DNA of 37,600 nucleotides from JBHEMK01 sp046262635 (lineage in GTDB: Bacteria; Actinomycetota; Thermoleophilia; Gaiellales; Gaiellaceae). The stretch spans positions 1 through 37,600 of the forward strand of contig JBHEMK010000036.1 of assembly GCA_046262635.1 (NCBI GenBank). Reading direction: 5' to 3'. Position numbers and translations under genes: made by a program. Position 1 is the stretch's first letter, and the number at the start of each line of letters is the position of its first letter. Below the pieces are notes generated by a model. It did not search any database. It was not told the origin of the DNA and was given only the letters and a program-made list of their open reading frames with translations. Shown here one piece after another: positions 6,292 to 13,768 of this stretch.

Positions 6292-7170
6292 TCAGATCTC
6301 GAGCCGATACATCGGCACGAGTCGCTTTTCCTGCTCGGTGTCGATGTGCGCGATGACCTCGACGTAGGGCTCCAGGCCGGAGCCGCGGAGCTTCGCCTTC
6401 AACAGGCCGTCGACCTGGAAGATCCCGGATGAGTTGTTCATCAGGATCTCGATCAGGACGGGCCGATCGTCGCCGTCCTTGATCACGACGTCCTCGATCG
6501 CGGCGGCGGAGAGCGAGTGCATCGACACGCGGCCGTGCTCGAACGGGATGCGCGAGCGGCCCTTCGCCATATCGAGCGCGTCGGCCACGCGGATCAGTCC
6601 GGCCTCGATCGTCAGCGGCTGACCGTCGGCACGGTGGCTGATGATCGCCTGCAGCACCTCCGAGACGATCACCGTCCGGTCAGGCTCGTCGTAGAGCCCA
6701 TCGAGCAACTCACGGAGCTTGGGTTCGGAGAGGAAGAGGCTGAAATCCTCGTGACCATGGCGGTGGATCGACATCCCGATGCAGTGCATGAGCGCAGCCA
6801 GCGTGACAACGATCTCGGAATCGTCCCGCCTAAATCCGTAGTCGCGCACAACGGATGGCTCGATCCCGTGCTTCGTGAGCTGGCGCAGGAGCTTCAGCGC
6901 GATGTTCGTGACGATCTGGATGTGGACCCAGGAGTGGTCGTTGATCTCCATGCGCGAGACTGCGTTTACGTTCGCAACGTGCCACCAGCCCTTGAGCTGC
7001 TTGTCCAGGTTGACGCGCTCGACCAGGGTGCGCAGCTTCCGGTTGCCGCGCACAGGCACGTTGATCCTCATTCGCTCGATCGCCTCGACGGGCGTAAGTC
7101 GTGCTTCGCGCTCGGCCTCGGCCGAGACGGGCTGGTCGATTCGCTCCTCCGTCTCCTTGTCGAGTGCCAT
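6292..7170 (-). CDS. HD-domain protein with a His-Cys in place of His-Asp
   Basis: 292 residues from ATG 7170, preceded by GGAAG; an upstream extension lacks a start signal. The layout is that of HD-superfamily metal-dependent phosphohydrolases: a first His in SWVHIQIVTNIALKLLRQL, then VVTLAALMHCIGMSIHRHGH where HD is expected, and the distal Asp in IRVADALDMAKGRSRI. The Cys at the usual Asp position may change or abolish metal binding, although the flanking His residues are kept. The C-terminal part (MNNSSGIFQVDGLL) looks like a small regulatory domain. It lies upstream of nothing obvious and is probably its own unit. Substrate unknown; nucleotides are typical for the superfamily. Confidence 0.7.
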   Translation of the reverse strand: MALDKETEERIDQPVSAEAEREARLTPVEAIERMRINVPVRGNRKLRTLVERVNLDKQLKGWWHVANVNAVSRMEINDHSWVHIQIVTNIALKLLRQLTKHGIEPSVVRDYGFRRDDSEIVVTLAALMHCIGMSIHRHGHEDFSLFLSEPKLRELLDGLYDEPDRTVIVSEVLQAIISHRADGQPLTIEAGLIRVADALDMAKGRSRIPFEHGRVSMHSLSAAAIEDVVIKDGDDRPVLIEILMNNSSGIFQVDGLLKAKLRGSGLEPYVEVIAHIDTEQEKRLVPMYRLEI

Positions 7171-7337
7171 CAGGCTTCCAGGGTAACGCTGGGATGAAGG
7201 GCCAGGGCCGAATTCCCCTCCCGTTGCCCAGTTCGATCCCCGCACGGCCTGATCGCCAGACAGGGTCTTGAGCGAGGCCTGAATGCGATGTCGGTCACGA
7301 CGCCGGCTTCGGCCGTCAGCCTCGACGTTCCCTAGGC

Positions 7338-9143
7338 CTAGGCGACGTCGACGGCCCAGTCGCCGTAGAGCGACATGTAGAGGCCGCGGCGCGAGAGCAA
7401 TTCGGCGTGGGTGCCCTGTTCGACGATTAGCCCGTGCTCCAGCACGACGATCAGGTCGGCGTCGCGGATCGTCGAGAGCCGGTGGGCGATGATGAACGCC
7501 GTGCGATCCGTGAGCAGAAGGCGGAGCGCCTGCTCGATTTTCCGCTCCGTGCCGATATCGACTGATGACGTTGCCTCGTCGAGGATCAAGATCCGCGGAT
7601 CGGCCAGCAGCGCGCGGGCGAATGCGACGAGCTGGCGCTGGCCGAGTGACAGACGGTTGCCGCGTTCCCCGAGCTGTGTCTCGTAGCCGTCCTCGAGCCG
7701 GAGCACGAACTCGTGAGCTCCGACAATCTGAGCGGCCCGGACGATCTCCTCGGGGTGGGCGTCAGGCCGGCCGAAGGCGATGTTCTCGGCGACCGTCCCT
7801 GCGAAGAGGAAGCCCTCCTGGGGTACGACGCCGAGCTGGCGTCGCAGTGACGCTTGCGACACGTCGCGGAGGTCGACACCGTCGATCGTGATCCGCCCCT
7901 CGACCGGGTCGTAGAAGCGGGCGAGCAGCTTGGCGATCGTCGACTTGCCGGCGCCGGTGTGACCGACGAGCGCGACGGTCGTGCCGGCCTGCACGTCGAG
8001 GTCGAGGCCGTGCAGAACCTCCTCGCCGCGGCCGTAGGTAAAGCGGATCTTCTCGAAGCGAACGTGCCCCTCGATCCGGGGGAGCTCGCGCGCCGCCGGG
8101 AGGTCGACGACCTCTGGCGTCTCGTCCAGCACATCCATGATCTTGTCGAGCGCGGCCGTGGCGGCGATGAAGGTGTTGTAGAGCTGCGAGAGCTGCTGCA
8201 CCGGGTCGAAGAAATTCTGCACGTACAGCATGAAGGTGAAGAGCGTCCCGATCGTCGTCTCGCCGCGGAAGTAGAGGTAGCCGCCGTATCCGAGCACCAC
8301 GGCGAGCGCGACCGACGAGAGGAAGTCGACGAACGGGAAGTAGATGCCGTTCAGGACCACCGTCTCGTGGTTCGAGGCTCGGTAGCGCTCGTTGACTTCC
8401 CGGAAGTGTTGGACGTTTCGCTCCTCGCGCGTGAAGGCCTGGACGATGCGCATGCCGGCGATGTCTTCGGCCAGGGTGGCGGTGACCAGACCGAGTCGTT
8501 CCCGCACGGCGCGGTACGCCCGGGTGGAGCGGACGCGAAAGATCACCGTGGCGAGGCTCATCAGCGGAATCACCGCGAGCGCGGCGAGGGCGAGGCGCCA
8601 GTCGAAGATGAAGAGGACGATCGCCGTGCCGAACAGCGTCAACGTGTTCTGGACGAGGCTCGTGACCCCGTCGGTGACGAGCTGGTCGAGCGCCTCGACG
8701 TCGTTGGTGAGGCGGCTGATGATCACGCCCGCGCGGTTGCGCTCGTAGAAGCCGAGCGAGAGCCGCTGGAGGTGGCCGAACAACTTCGAGCGGAGGTCGG
8801 CGAGCATGCGCTCACCGGTCCAGCCGGTGAAGTAGGTCTGCGCGTAGCTCGCGACCCAGTTGAGGAGGCCCGCGAGGACGAAAGCGCCGACGATCCACCA
8901 GAGCTTCGCCAAGTCGTGCTTGCGGATCCCGTCGTCGACGGCGTACTTCGCGAGCGCGGGCGGAAGCAGCCCGGTAACCGTGGCGGCGAGGAGCGACACG
9001 AGGGCGAGAGCCGTCTGCCGTTTGTACGGCTTCGTCAGCCGTGCGAGCTCGGCAAGCCGGCGGCGGGTCCGGCGCCACGACCAGTCCTTGACCTCGGCGC
9101 CGCGCTCGTGGGAGAGATGGCTCCCGGGCTGCCAGACCCTCAC
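7338..9143 (-). CDS. ABC exporter half-transporter, subunit 2 (consensus Walker B, altered signature)
   Basis: 601 residues from GTG 9143, the only start near the conserved N-terminus; its GTG overlaps the stop of a 37-codon frame. Six membrane helices (about residues 45-330) are followed by an ATPase domain: Walker A VALVGHTGAGKST, signature LSLGQRQLVAFARAL, Walker B ILILDEATSSVD, H-loop IIAHRLST. The signature has Leu for the first Gly of LSGGQ, while the catalytic Glu is kept. With the upstream gene it forms the standard pair of a heterodimeric type IV exporter (TM287/288, BmrCD). Substrate is not predictable; drugs or lipids are typical. Confidence 0.88.
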   Translation of the reverse strand: MRVWQPGSHLSHERGAEVKDWSWRRTRRRLAELARLTKPYKRQTALALVSLLAATVTGLLPPALAKYAVDDGIRKHDLAKLWWIVGAFVLAGLLNWVASYAQTYFTGWTGERMLADLRSKLFGHLQRLSLGFYERNRAGVIISRLTNDVEALDQLVTDGVTSLVQNTLTLFGTAIVLFIFDWRLALAALAVIPLMSLATVIFRVRSTRAYRAVRERLGLVTATLAEDIAGMRIVQAFTREERNVQHFREVNERYRASNHETVVLNGIYFPFVDFLSSVALAVVLGYGGYLYFRGETTIGTLFTFMLYVQNFFDPVQQLSQLYNTFIAATAALDKIMDVLDETPEVVDLPAARELPRIEGHVRFEKIRFTYGRGEEVLHGLDLDVQAGTTVALVGHTGAGKSTIAKLLARFYDPVEGRITIDGVDLRDVSQASLRRQLGVVPQEGFLFAGTVAENIAFGRPDAHPEEIVRAAQIVGAHEFVLRLEDGYETQLGERGNRLSLGQRQLVAFARALLADPRILILDEATSSVDIGTERKIEQALRLLLTDRTAFIIAHRLSTIRDADLIVVLEHGLIVEQGTHAELLSRRGLYMSLYGDWAVDVA

Positions 9144-9253
9144 GGGCCCGCCCGCTCGTTCGCTCGACGCGCCCGTGTCCTTCCGCGGTACAAACCGGCG
9201 ATGCGAAGCCTCACCTGCGCGTGGCGAGTCCCGTCGAAGCCGTGGGTGCTCAC
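9140..9253 (-). CDS. 37-codon coupled ORF between the two ABC genes
   Basis: GTG 9253 overlaps the stop of the first ABC gene (GTGA), and the TGA at 9142-9140 overlaps the GTG start of the second (GTGA). The frame encodes a basic 37-residue peptide including TRHAQVRLRIAGLYRGRTRA. Coupling on both sides would keep ribosomes moving from one subunit gene to the next across a gap of about 100 nt. It could equally be chance or the remains of an N-terminal extension of subunit 2. No family match is recognised. Confidence 0.35.
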   Translation of the reverse strand: MSTHGFDGTRHAQVRLRIAGLYRGRTRARRANERAGP

Positions 9254-11028
9254 GAGGCTGCCCTGGCCTCGACGGCGTCGGCGAACCGACGCTCCAGCAG
9301 GCCGTGCTCGAAGATCTCGCGATAGACCGCACTGGCTCCGAGCAGCTCGTCGTGAGATCCGCGCGCGGCGATGCGGCCGCCGTCGAGCACGACGATCTCG
9401 TCCGCGAGCGCGATTGTCGAGAGGCGATGCGCGATGATCAGCGTCGTCCGGCCCTCCATCGCCTCGCGTAGGCCGGTGCGGATCAGGGCCTCCGTCGTTG
9501 CGTCGACCGACGCCGTCGCGTCGTCGAGGATCAGGATTCGCGGATCGACCGCGAGAGCCCGAGCGATCGCAAGCCTCTGACGCTGACCGCCCGAGAGCGT
9601 GATCCCGCGCTCACCGATCACGGTGTCGTAGCCCTGTGGGAGCCGTTCGACGAACTCGTGGGCTTGGGCTTGCCGCGCCGCTCGTTCGACCTCCTCGTGG
9701 GAAAGCCCCGGCGTGCCGAATGAAATGTTCTCGCGCACGGTCGCAGAGAAGAGGAACGGATCCTGTGAGATGACACCGATCTCGCGCCGCAGGGACGTGA
9801 GCGTCACGTCCCGGACGTCGACGCCGTCGATCGTGACGCGCCCGACGGTCGCGTCATAGAAGCGGGGGACGAGGGACGTCAGCGTCGTCTTTCCTGAACC
9901 CGTGTGACCGATCAGGGCGATCGTCCGCCCTGCGGCGACCTCGAGGCTGACGCCGACGAGCACGCCCTGACCCGTCAGATATGCGAACGACACGCCCTCG
10001 AACCGGATCGCGCCGGGGCCGGGCGGCAGCTCGGGCGCTCCCGCCTGTTCGACGATCTCCTCCGGTTCGTCGACGATCTGGAAGATGCGCTCGCCCGAGG
10101 CGGTCGCTCGCTGCGCCTGACCGATCCACATGCCGAGGCTGCGCAACGGCGTCACCAGCATCGTCACGTACACGTTGAAGGCGATGAAGCTGCCGATCGT
10201 CATCGACCCGTGCGCAACGAGCCGCGCTCCGACGAGCAGCACCGCGCCCTGCGCGAGCAGCGGGATGAAGGAGATCAGCGGCACGTAGAGCGCGCGCTGA
10301 CGGTTCGCGAGCACGGTTTGCCGGAACACGGCCTCTGAGGCGACTCGGAACCTCGCCTCCTCTTGCGGCTCCTGTGCGAACGCCTTGACGACATGAACGC
10401 CGACGATGTCCTCCTCCGCCACGGTCGCCACGTCGGCGAGTTTCTGCTGCACGTCGCGCAGGGTGGGGTGCGAGACGTGGCTGTAGCGATAGGCGAGAAC
10501 GATCAGTACCGGCGTGATTGCGAGTGCGACAAAGGCGAGCTGCCACTCGTAGACGAAGAGGACGGCGGTGACCGAGACGATCGTTAGCACGTGCTGGAAG
10601 AAGAAGATCAGTCCGTAGCCGAGGAAGAAGCGGACACTCTGCAGGTCCACGGTCGCGCGCGACATCAGCTGGCCCGTCTGGTGCCTGTCGTAGAAGCCGA
10701 ACGAGAGGCGGACGAGGTGGGCGTAGAGGCCGTTTCGGATGTCGAACTCGACTCCGAGCGCCTGCCGCCCCGAGATCAGACGCCGGCCAACCATCAGCGC
10801 TGCCTTGACGAAGCCGAGCACGACGATCGCGCCAACAAGCTCCCAGAGCCGGTGGCGGTCGTGGGGGCGGATCGCCTGGTCGATCACCCGCCCCGTCACC
10901 GCGACGAGCGCGATCTGCGCCAGCTGCGACCCGACCGCGAGGACGACCGAGATCCAGAGCGACCACTTGTAGGGTCGCAGAAAGCCGAGCAGCCGAATGA
11001 ACGTGCTCCGGTAGGGAACGGCACTCAC
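9250..11028 (-). CDS. ABC exporter half-transporter, subunit 1 (degenerate Walker B)
   Basis: 592 residues from GTG 11028, chosen because TAGATT (11041-11036) sits 7 nt upstream, as for a leaderless mRNA; the in-frame TTG at 11037 would overlap that box. Six membrane helices (about 20-310) precede the ATPase domain: Walker A IALIGHTGSGKTT, signature LSGGQRQRLAIARAL, Walker B ILILDDATASVD, H-loop IIAHRLST. The catalytic Glu after Walker B is Asp here. Subunit 1 therefore supplies a normal signature but a weak catalytic base, exactly complementary to subunit 2, so the pair should have one active and one degenerate ATP site. Confidence 0.9.
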   Translation of the reverse strand: MSAVPYRSTFIRLLGFLRPYKWSLWISVVLAVGSQLAQIALVAVTGRVIDQAIRPHDRHRLWELVGAIVVLGFVKAALMVGRRLISGRQALGVEFDIRNGLYAHLVRLSFGFYDRHQTGQLMSRATVDLQSVRFFLGYGLIFFFQHVLTIVSVTAVLFVYEWQLAFVALAITPVLIVLAYRYSHVSHPTLRDVQQKLADVATVAEEDIVGVHVVKAFAQEPQEEARFRVASEAVFRQTVLANRQRALYVPLISFIPLLAQGAVLLVGARLVAHGSMTIGSFIAFNVYVTMLVTPLRSLGMWIGQAQRATASGERIFQIVDEPEEIVEQAGAPELPPGPGAIRFEGVSFAYLTGQGVLVGVSLEVAAGRTIALIGHTGSGKTTLTSLVPRFYDATVGRVTIDGVDVRDVTLTSLRREIGVISQDPFLFSATVRENISFGTPGLSHEEVERAARQAQAHEFVERLPQGYDTVIGERGITLSGGQRQRLAIARALAVDPRILILDDATASVDATTEALIRTGLREAMEGRTTLIIAHRLSTIALADEIVVLDGGRIAARGSHDELLGASAVYREIFEHGLLERRFADAVEARAAS

Positions 11029-11035
11029 GGGCGCC

Positions 11036-11041
11036 AATCTA
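11036..11041 (-). promoter_or_regulatory. -10 box for the ABC exporter operon (leaderless)
   Basis: TAGATT on the minus strand ends 7 nt before GTG 11028, placing the transcription start at or next to the initiation codon. There is no Shine-Dalgarno. The same TANNNT spacing is found at several other gene starts in the window. Confidence 0.5.
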
Positions 11042-11189
11042 GCCGCCGGGTTCTAGGCTGAATCGGTGACGCGGTCCGGCCCCCCTGCGAAGCGGCGAGA
11101 AACCGCAGCCGGGGCTGGAGCGCTCTCCGCGGCGATGGCCTCCGGACGAGCGCCGCGCCGGACGAAGCCCGGTCGGGCTCCCCGCGCCG

Positions 11190-11748
11190 CTCCCGGCGCA
11201 CGGCGGGGGCGAGATCATCGCGGAAGCGGTGCACGCGGGCGGGAGATCCTCGAGCTCGGTGCAGGCGCAGAGGGGCATCATGCGCCAGCTGACGGAGCTC
11301 GGCTACCGCGTCGTCGAACAGTCGGCGGAGCTGCTCGCCCATACCGAGGAGGTCGAGACCGTTGCGCAGACCTCGAGACGCCCGCCCTCGGGCGACGATT
11401 CGACGCGGTGGTACTGGCAAGCAACCTGATCAGCGGGAATCGGCCGATCTCCGCCGGGCGCTCCTTCGGGCCTGCACGCTTCACCTCGCAGTGCAGGGGT
11501 CGTCAGTGGTCGACCCGCTGAGGGGCGAAAAGGATGCTCGTCGAGATGACCAGGCGTCTGTCGGCCGTCTACGGCGACATCGTCCGCGCAACCGTCGAGG
11601 ACGTGCACGACTCGGGACGGTGGAGGCACGAGTTCGCTATGCGTGCCTTCGACCAGGATGCCCTCGATCAGCGCTCGCCGAGGCCGGCCGGCGATTCGAC
11701 TGCTGGCTCGACGAGGCAGCCACGTGGCTCGTGGCTAGACCCGGCTGA
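11190..11748 (+). pseudogene. Class I SAM-dependent methyltransferase, multiply frameshifted
   Basis: In order along the plus strand, in alternating frames: EAVHAGG, REILELGAGA (SAM motif I), RQLTELGYRVVEQSAELLAH (acidic loop region), DLETPALGRRFDAVVLASNL (motif IV-like), DLRRALLRACTLHLAVQG, GDIVRATVEDVHD with RWRHEFAMRAFD, and finally LAEAGRRFDCWLDEAATWLV to TGA 11746-11748. The order matches a small Methyltransf_11/25-type protein, with at least five frame changes. It cannot be translated as one chain. Its end overlaps the end of the convergent UDG gene by 14 nt. Confidence 0.6.
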
Positions 11749-12337
11749 GCTCGGTTCGCACGAGTTCGAGCGCGCGATGGAGCAGCTCCCGGTTGGCCGG
11801 TGCGTTCAGCCAGCCGCTCGCACCGGAAGGGTGCGGCAGCGGGATGACGGTGCGGCCGTCGCGTTCGTAGCGCTCGCCGACCCACGCCGCCAGCTGCGAC
11901 GGCCCGAGCAGCCGCCGGAGCGCGAGACCGCCGACGGTGACGAGGAGGCGCGGCCGGAGCAGCTCGAGTTCCCACTTCCGCCAGAACTGGCAGAGGTCTT
12001 GCTCGTGCGAGGTCGGTGTGCGGTCGCCGCGGCCCAGGACTGGGCGGCCGGGATAGCAGCGGGTGACCGAGGCGCAGTAGAAGGTGTCGTAGAACGTCTC
12101 CTCATCCATCTCCAACCACCGGCGGAGAGTCTGTCCGGCGCGGCCGCGCCACGGCCGGCGCTCGGCGCCCTCGATGATCCCGGGCGCCTGGCCGAACAGG
12201 TAGGCGCGCTGGCCGGTAAACGGAAGCCAGACGGGCAGCGACTGGAGCTCGTAGCCGGCCTCGGTGCAGGCGCGGCAGGCGCGGTTGTCGCGCTGGAGCG
12301 AGCGGATCGAGCGGTAGGTGGACTTGCGGACGGTCAC
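11735..12337 (-). CDS. Uracil-DNA glycosylase superfamily protein
   Basis: 200 residues from GTG 12337; a TTG at 12349 is an alternative and neither has a clear ribosome site. Motif 1 is GQAPGIIEGA followed by PWRGRAGQTL, resembling the family 4 GEAPG...G.PFVG.AG. Motif 3 is PLPHPSGASGWLN near the end. Several Cys (CRACTEAGY near the N-terminus, YCASVTRCYPG in the middle) are placed like the Fe-S cluster ligands of family 4/5 enzymes. It probably removes uracil or other deaminated bases from DNA in base excision repair. Gln replaces Glu in GEAPG, so the exact family is uncertain. Confidence 0.75.
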   Translation of the reverse strand: MTVRKSTYRSIRSLQRDNRACRACTEAGYELQSLPVWLPFTGQRAYLFGQAPGIIEGAERRPWRGRAGQTLRRWLEMDEETFYDTFYCASVTRCYPGRPVLGRGDRTPTSHEQDLCQFWRKWELELLRPRLLVTVGGLALRRLLGPSQLAAWVGERYERDGRTVIPLPHPSGASGWLNAPANRELLHRALELVRTELSRV

Positions 12338-12361
12338 GGGCAGCCGCAAGAGTGCACGGCG

Positions 12362-12841
12362 ATGCGAGGGCACGCGCTGTTCAGCTTCCGGAGTCCGCCC
12401 GACGAGCGCTCTGCCCGCCTCGTCGCCGCCGGCGCCGTCACGACGGCGATCGAGCCGCTCGCGCTTGCGCCGCCGTCGTCGGCCACTGGGCTCGCCGACG
12501 GCTTCGTCGCGCGCGCCGCGGCGGGGCCGGCCCTGAGCCAGCTCGGACCGGCGACGCGGGTGCTGCCGCCCCCGCCCGGGTTCCGGCCGTGCGACGCGTC
12601 CGGCTCGACCAAGCGCTTCGCGCAGGCGATTCGGGCGGTCGTCCGTGACCGCAGTGGTGCTTGCGCTCGTCCTCGGCCTCGACGGCGTCGCCTCGTGCTC
12701 ATCGACGTGCCCGGCCGCCTCCCGATGTTCGGGGCCGCGCTCGGCCTCTGCGTCGGCTGCGAAGTGCTGGCACTGCTGATGCGAACCGGAATCGTCCTGC
12801 GGTCCGTGCGTGCCGAGTGCCCGAATCTGCGGGCGCCGTGA
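12362..12841 (+). CDS. DUF4395-like membrane protein, with out-of-frame hydrophobic segments
   Basis: 159 codons ending in a TGA that overlaps the ftcD ATG (TGATG). The pieces ALFSFRSPP, ARLVAAGAV, GFVARAAAGPALSQLG, TKRFAQAI, FGAALGLCVGCEVLALLMRTG follow the order of the DUF4395 family (LFSFP.P, GF.AR...GP.LS.LG, PKRFAQ.IG, FG.C.GC...LLMR.G). Two membrane segments expected in between are present only in another frame (for example TAVVLALVLGLDGVA near 12645-12690). The actual frame reads an Arg-rich stretch there. Either compensating indels have damaged the gene or the sequence has errors. It could count as a pseudogene. Confidence 0.5.
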   Translation: MRGHALFSFRSPPDERSARLVAAGAVTTAIEPLALAPPSSATGLADGFVARAAAGPALSQLGPATRVLPPPPGFRPCDASGSTKRFAQAIRAVVRDRSGACARPRPRRRRLVLIDVPGRLPMFGAALGLCVGCEVLALLMRTGIVLRSVRAECPNLRAP

Positions 12842-13725
12842 TGCCGCTTCCGCTCGAGGCCGTCCCCAACTTCTCGGAGGGCCGCGACCGAGCGACACTC
12901 GAGGCGATCGGGGCCGCGGTCTCGGAGCACGCCGAGCTGCTCGACGTCCACGCGGACGCGGATCACAACCGCTCGGTGTTCACACTGATCGCGCAGCCCG
13001 AGGCGCTCGTCGAGGCCTTGATCTCGGCGGTCGCGTGCGCGCGCGAGCGGATCGACCTGCGCCGGCACGAGGGCGCGCACCCGCGCATCGGCGCGGCCGA
13101 CGTGGTGCCCGTCGTGCCGATCCGACCAGACGACCGTGACCGCGCCCGGCTGACCGCGCGGCGGCTCGCCGAGCGGATCGGCGCGGAGCTCGAGCTGCCC
13201 GTCTTCCTCTACGCCGATCTGGCGCCGGGGCGCGGCCCGGCGTTCTTCAGGAAGGGGGGCCCCGAGGAGCTTCAACGCCGCATCGATGCGTCCGAGTTCG
13301 CCCCGGACTTCGGACCCTTGCGGTTGCACCCCGGTGCCGGCGGCGTGATCGTGGGCGCGCGCGGGCCGCTGATCGCGTTCAACGTCAACCTCGCGAGCGC
13401 GGACGTCGCCATCGCGCGCGAGATCGCCGCCGTGGTGCGGGAGCGTGGCGGCGGCTTTCCGGGCGTGCGGGCGCTCGGGCTCGACCTGCCGCGCGCCGGC
13501 TTTGCCCAGGTGAGCATGAATGTCGAGGACTGGGAGGCCGCCGCGCTGCACGAGATCGTCGCCAGGATCGAGCTCGAGGCGCGGGCGCGGGGCGTCGCGG
13601 TGGCCGGCTCGGAGCTCGTCGGCTTGATGCCCGCCGGGGCTGCCGTCGCCGCCGCAGGCTCGACCCTGCGCATCGACGGGTTCGAGCCCACACGGGTGCT
13701 CGAGCTCCGGCTACTCGACTCCTGA
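12841..13725 (+). CDS. ftcD: Glutamate formimidoyltransferase
   Basis: 294 residues from ATG 12841, coupled to the upstream frame by TGATG. It transfers the formimino group of N-formimino-L-glutamate to tetrahydrofolate, the last step of this histidine degradation route. Visible family motifs are PNFSEGRD near the start, DADHNRSVFT, the catalytic His region HPRIGAADVVPVVP, and GFPGVRALGL with QVSMNVEDW in the C-terminal domain. The length fits the transferase alone, without the cyclodeaminase domain of the mammalian bifunctional enzyme. It is the first intact enzyme gene of the hut cluster. Confidence 0.93.
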   Translation: MPLPLEAVPNFSEGRDRATLEAIGAAVSEHAELLDVHADADHNRSVFTLIAQPEALVEALISAVACARERIDLRRHEGAHPRIGAADVVPVVPIRPDDRDRARLTARRLAERIGAELELPVFLYADLAPGRGPAFFRKGGPEELQRRIDASEFAPDFGPLRLHPGAGGVIVGARGPLIAFNVNLASADVAIAREIAAVVRERGGGFPGVRALGLDLPRAGFAQVSMNVEDWEAAALHEIVARIELEARARGVAVAGSELVGLMPAGAAVAAAGSTLRIDGFEPTRVLELRLLDS

Positions 13726-13755
13726 ACGTCCCGGTTGGACACTGCCCGACGGAGC

Positions 13756-13761
13756 TAGACT
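13756..13761 (+). promoter_or_regulatory. -10 box for hutH (leaderless internal promoter)
   Basis: TAGACT lies 7 nt before ATG 13769 in the 43-nt gap between ftcD and hutH, the only sizeable gap inside the operon. This suggests a second promoter so that hutH-hutU-hutI can be transcribed as a leaderless message. Confidence 0.45.
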
Positions 13762-13768
13762 CGGCCGA

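Noticed and set aside
7854..9437. 527-codon plus-strand frame over the ABC exporter genes
   Set aside because: It is rich in Glu, Asp, Arg and Val repeats and mirrors the minus-strand ABC subunit, which has all ATPase motifs.
12334..13551. Long open frame antisense to the DUF4395-like ORF and ftcD
   Set aside because: ftcD on the plus strand is unmistakable; the antisense reading is Arg-rich low complexity, an effect of high GC.
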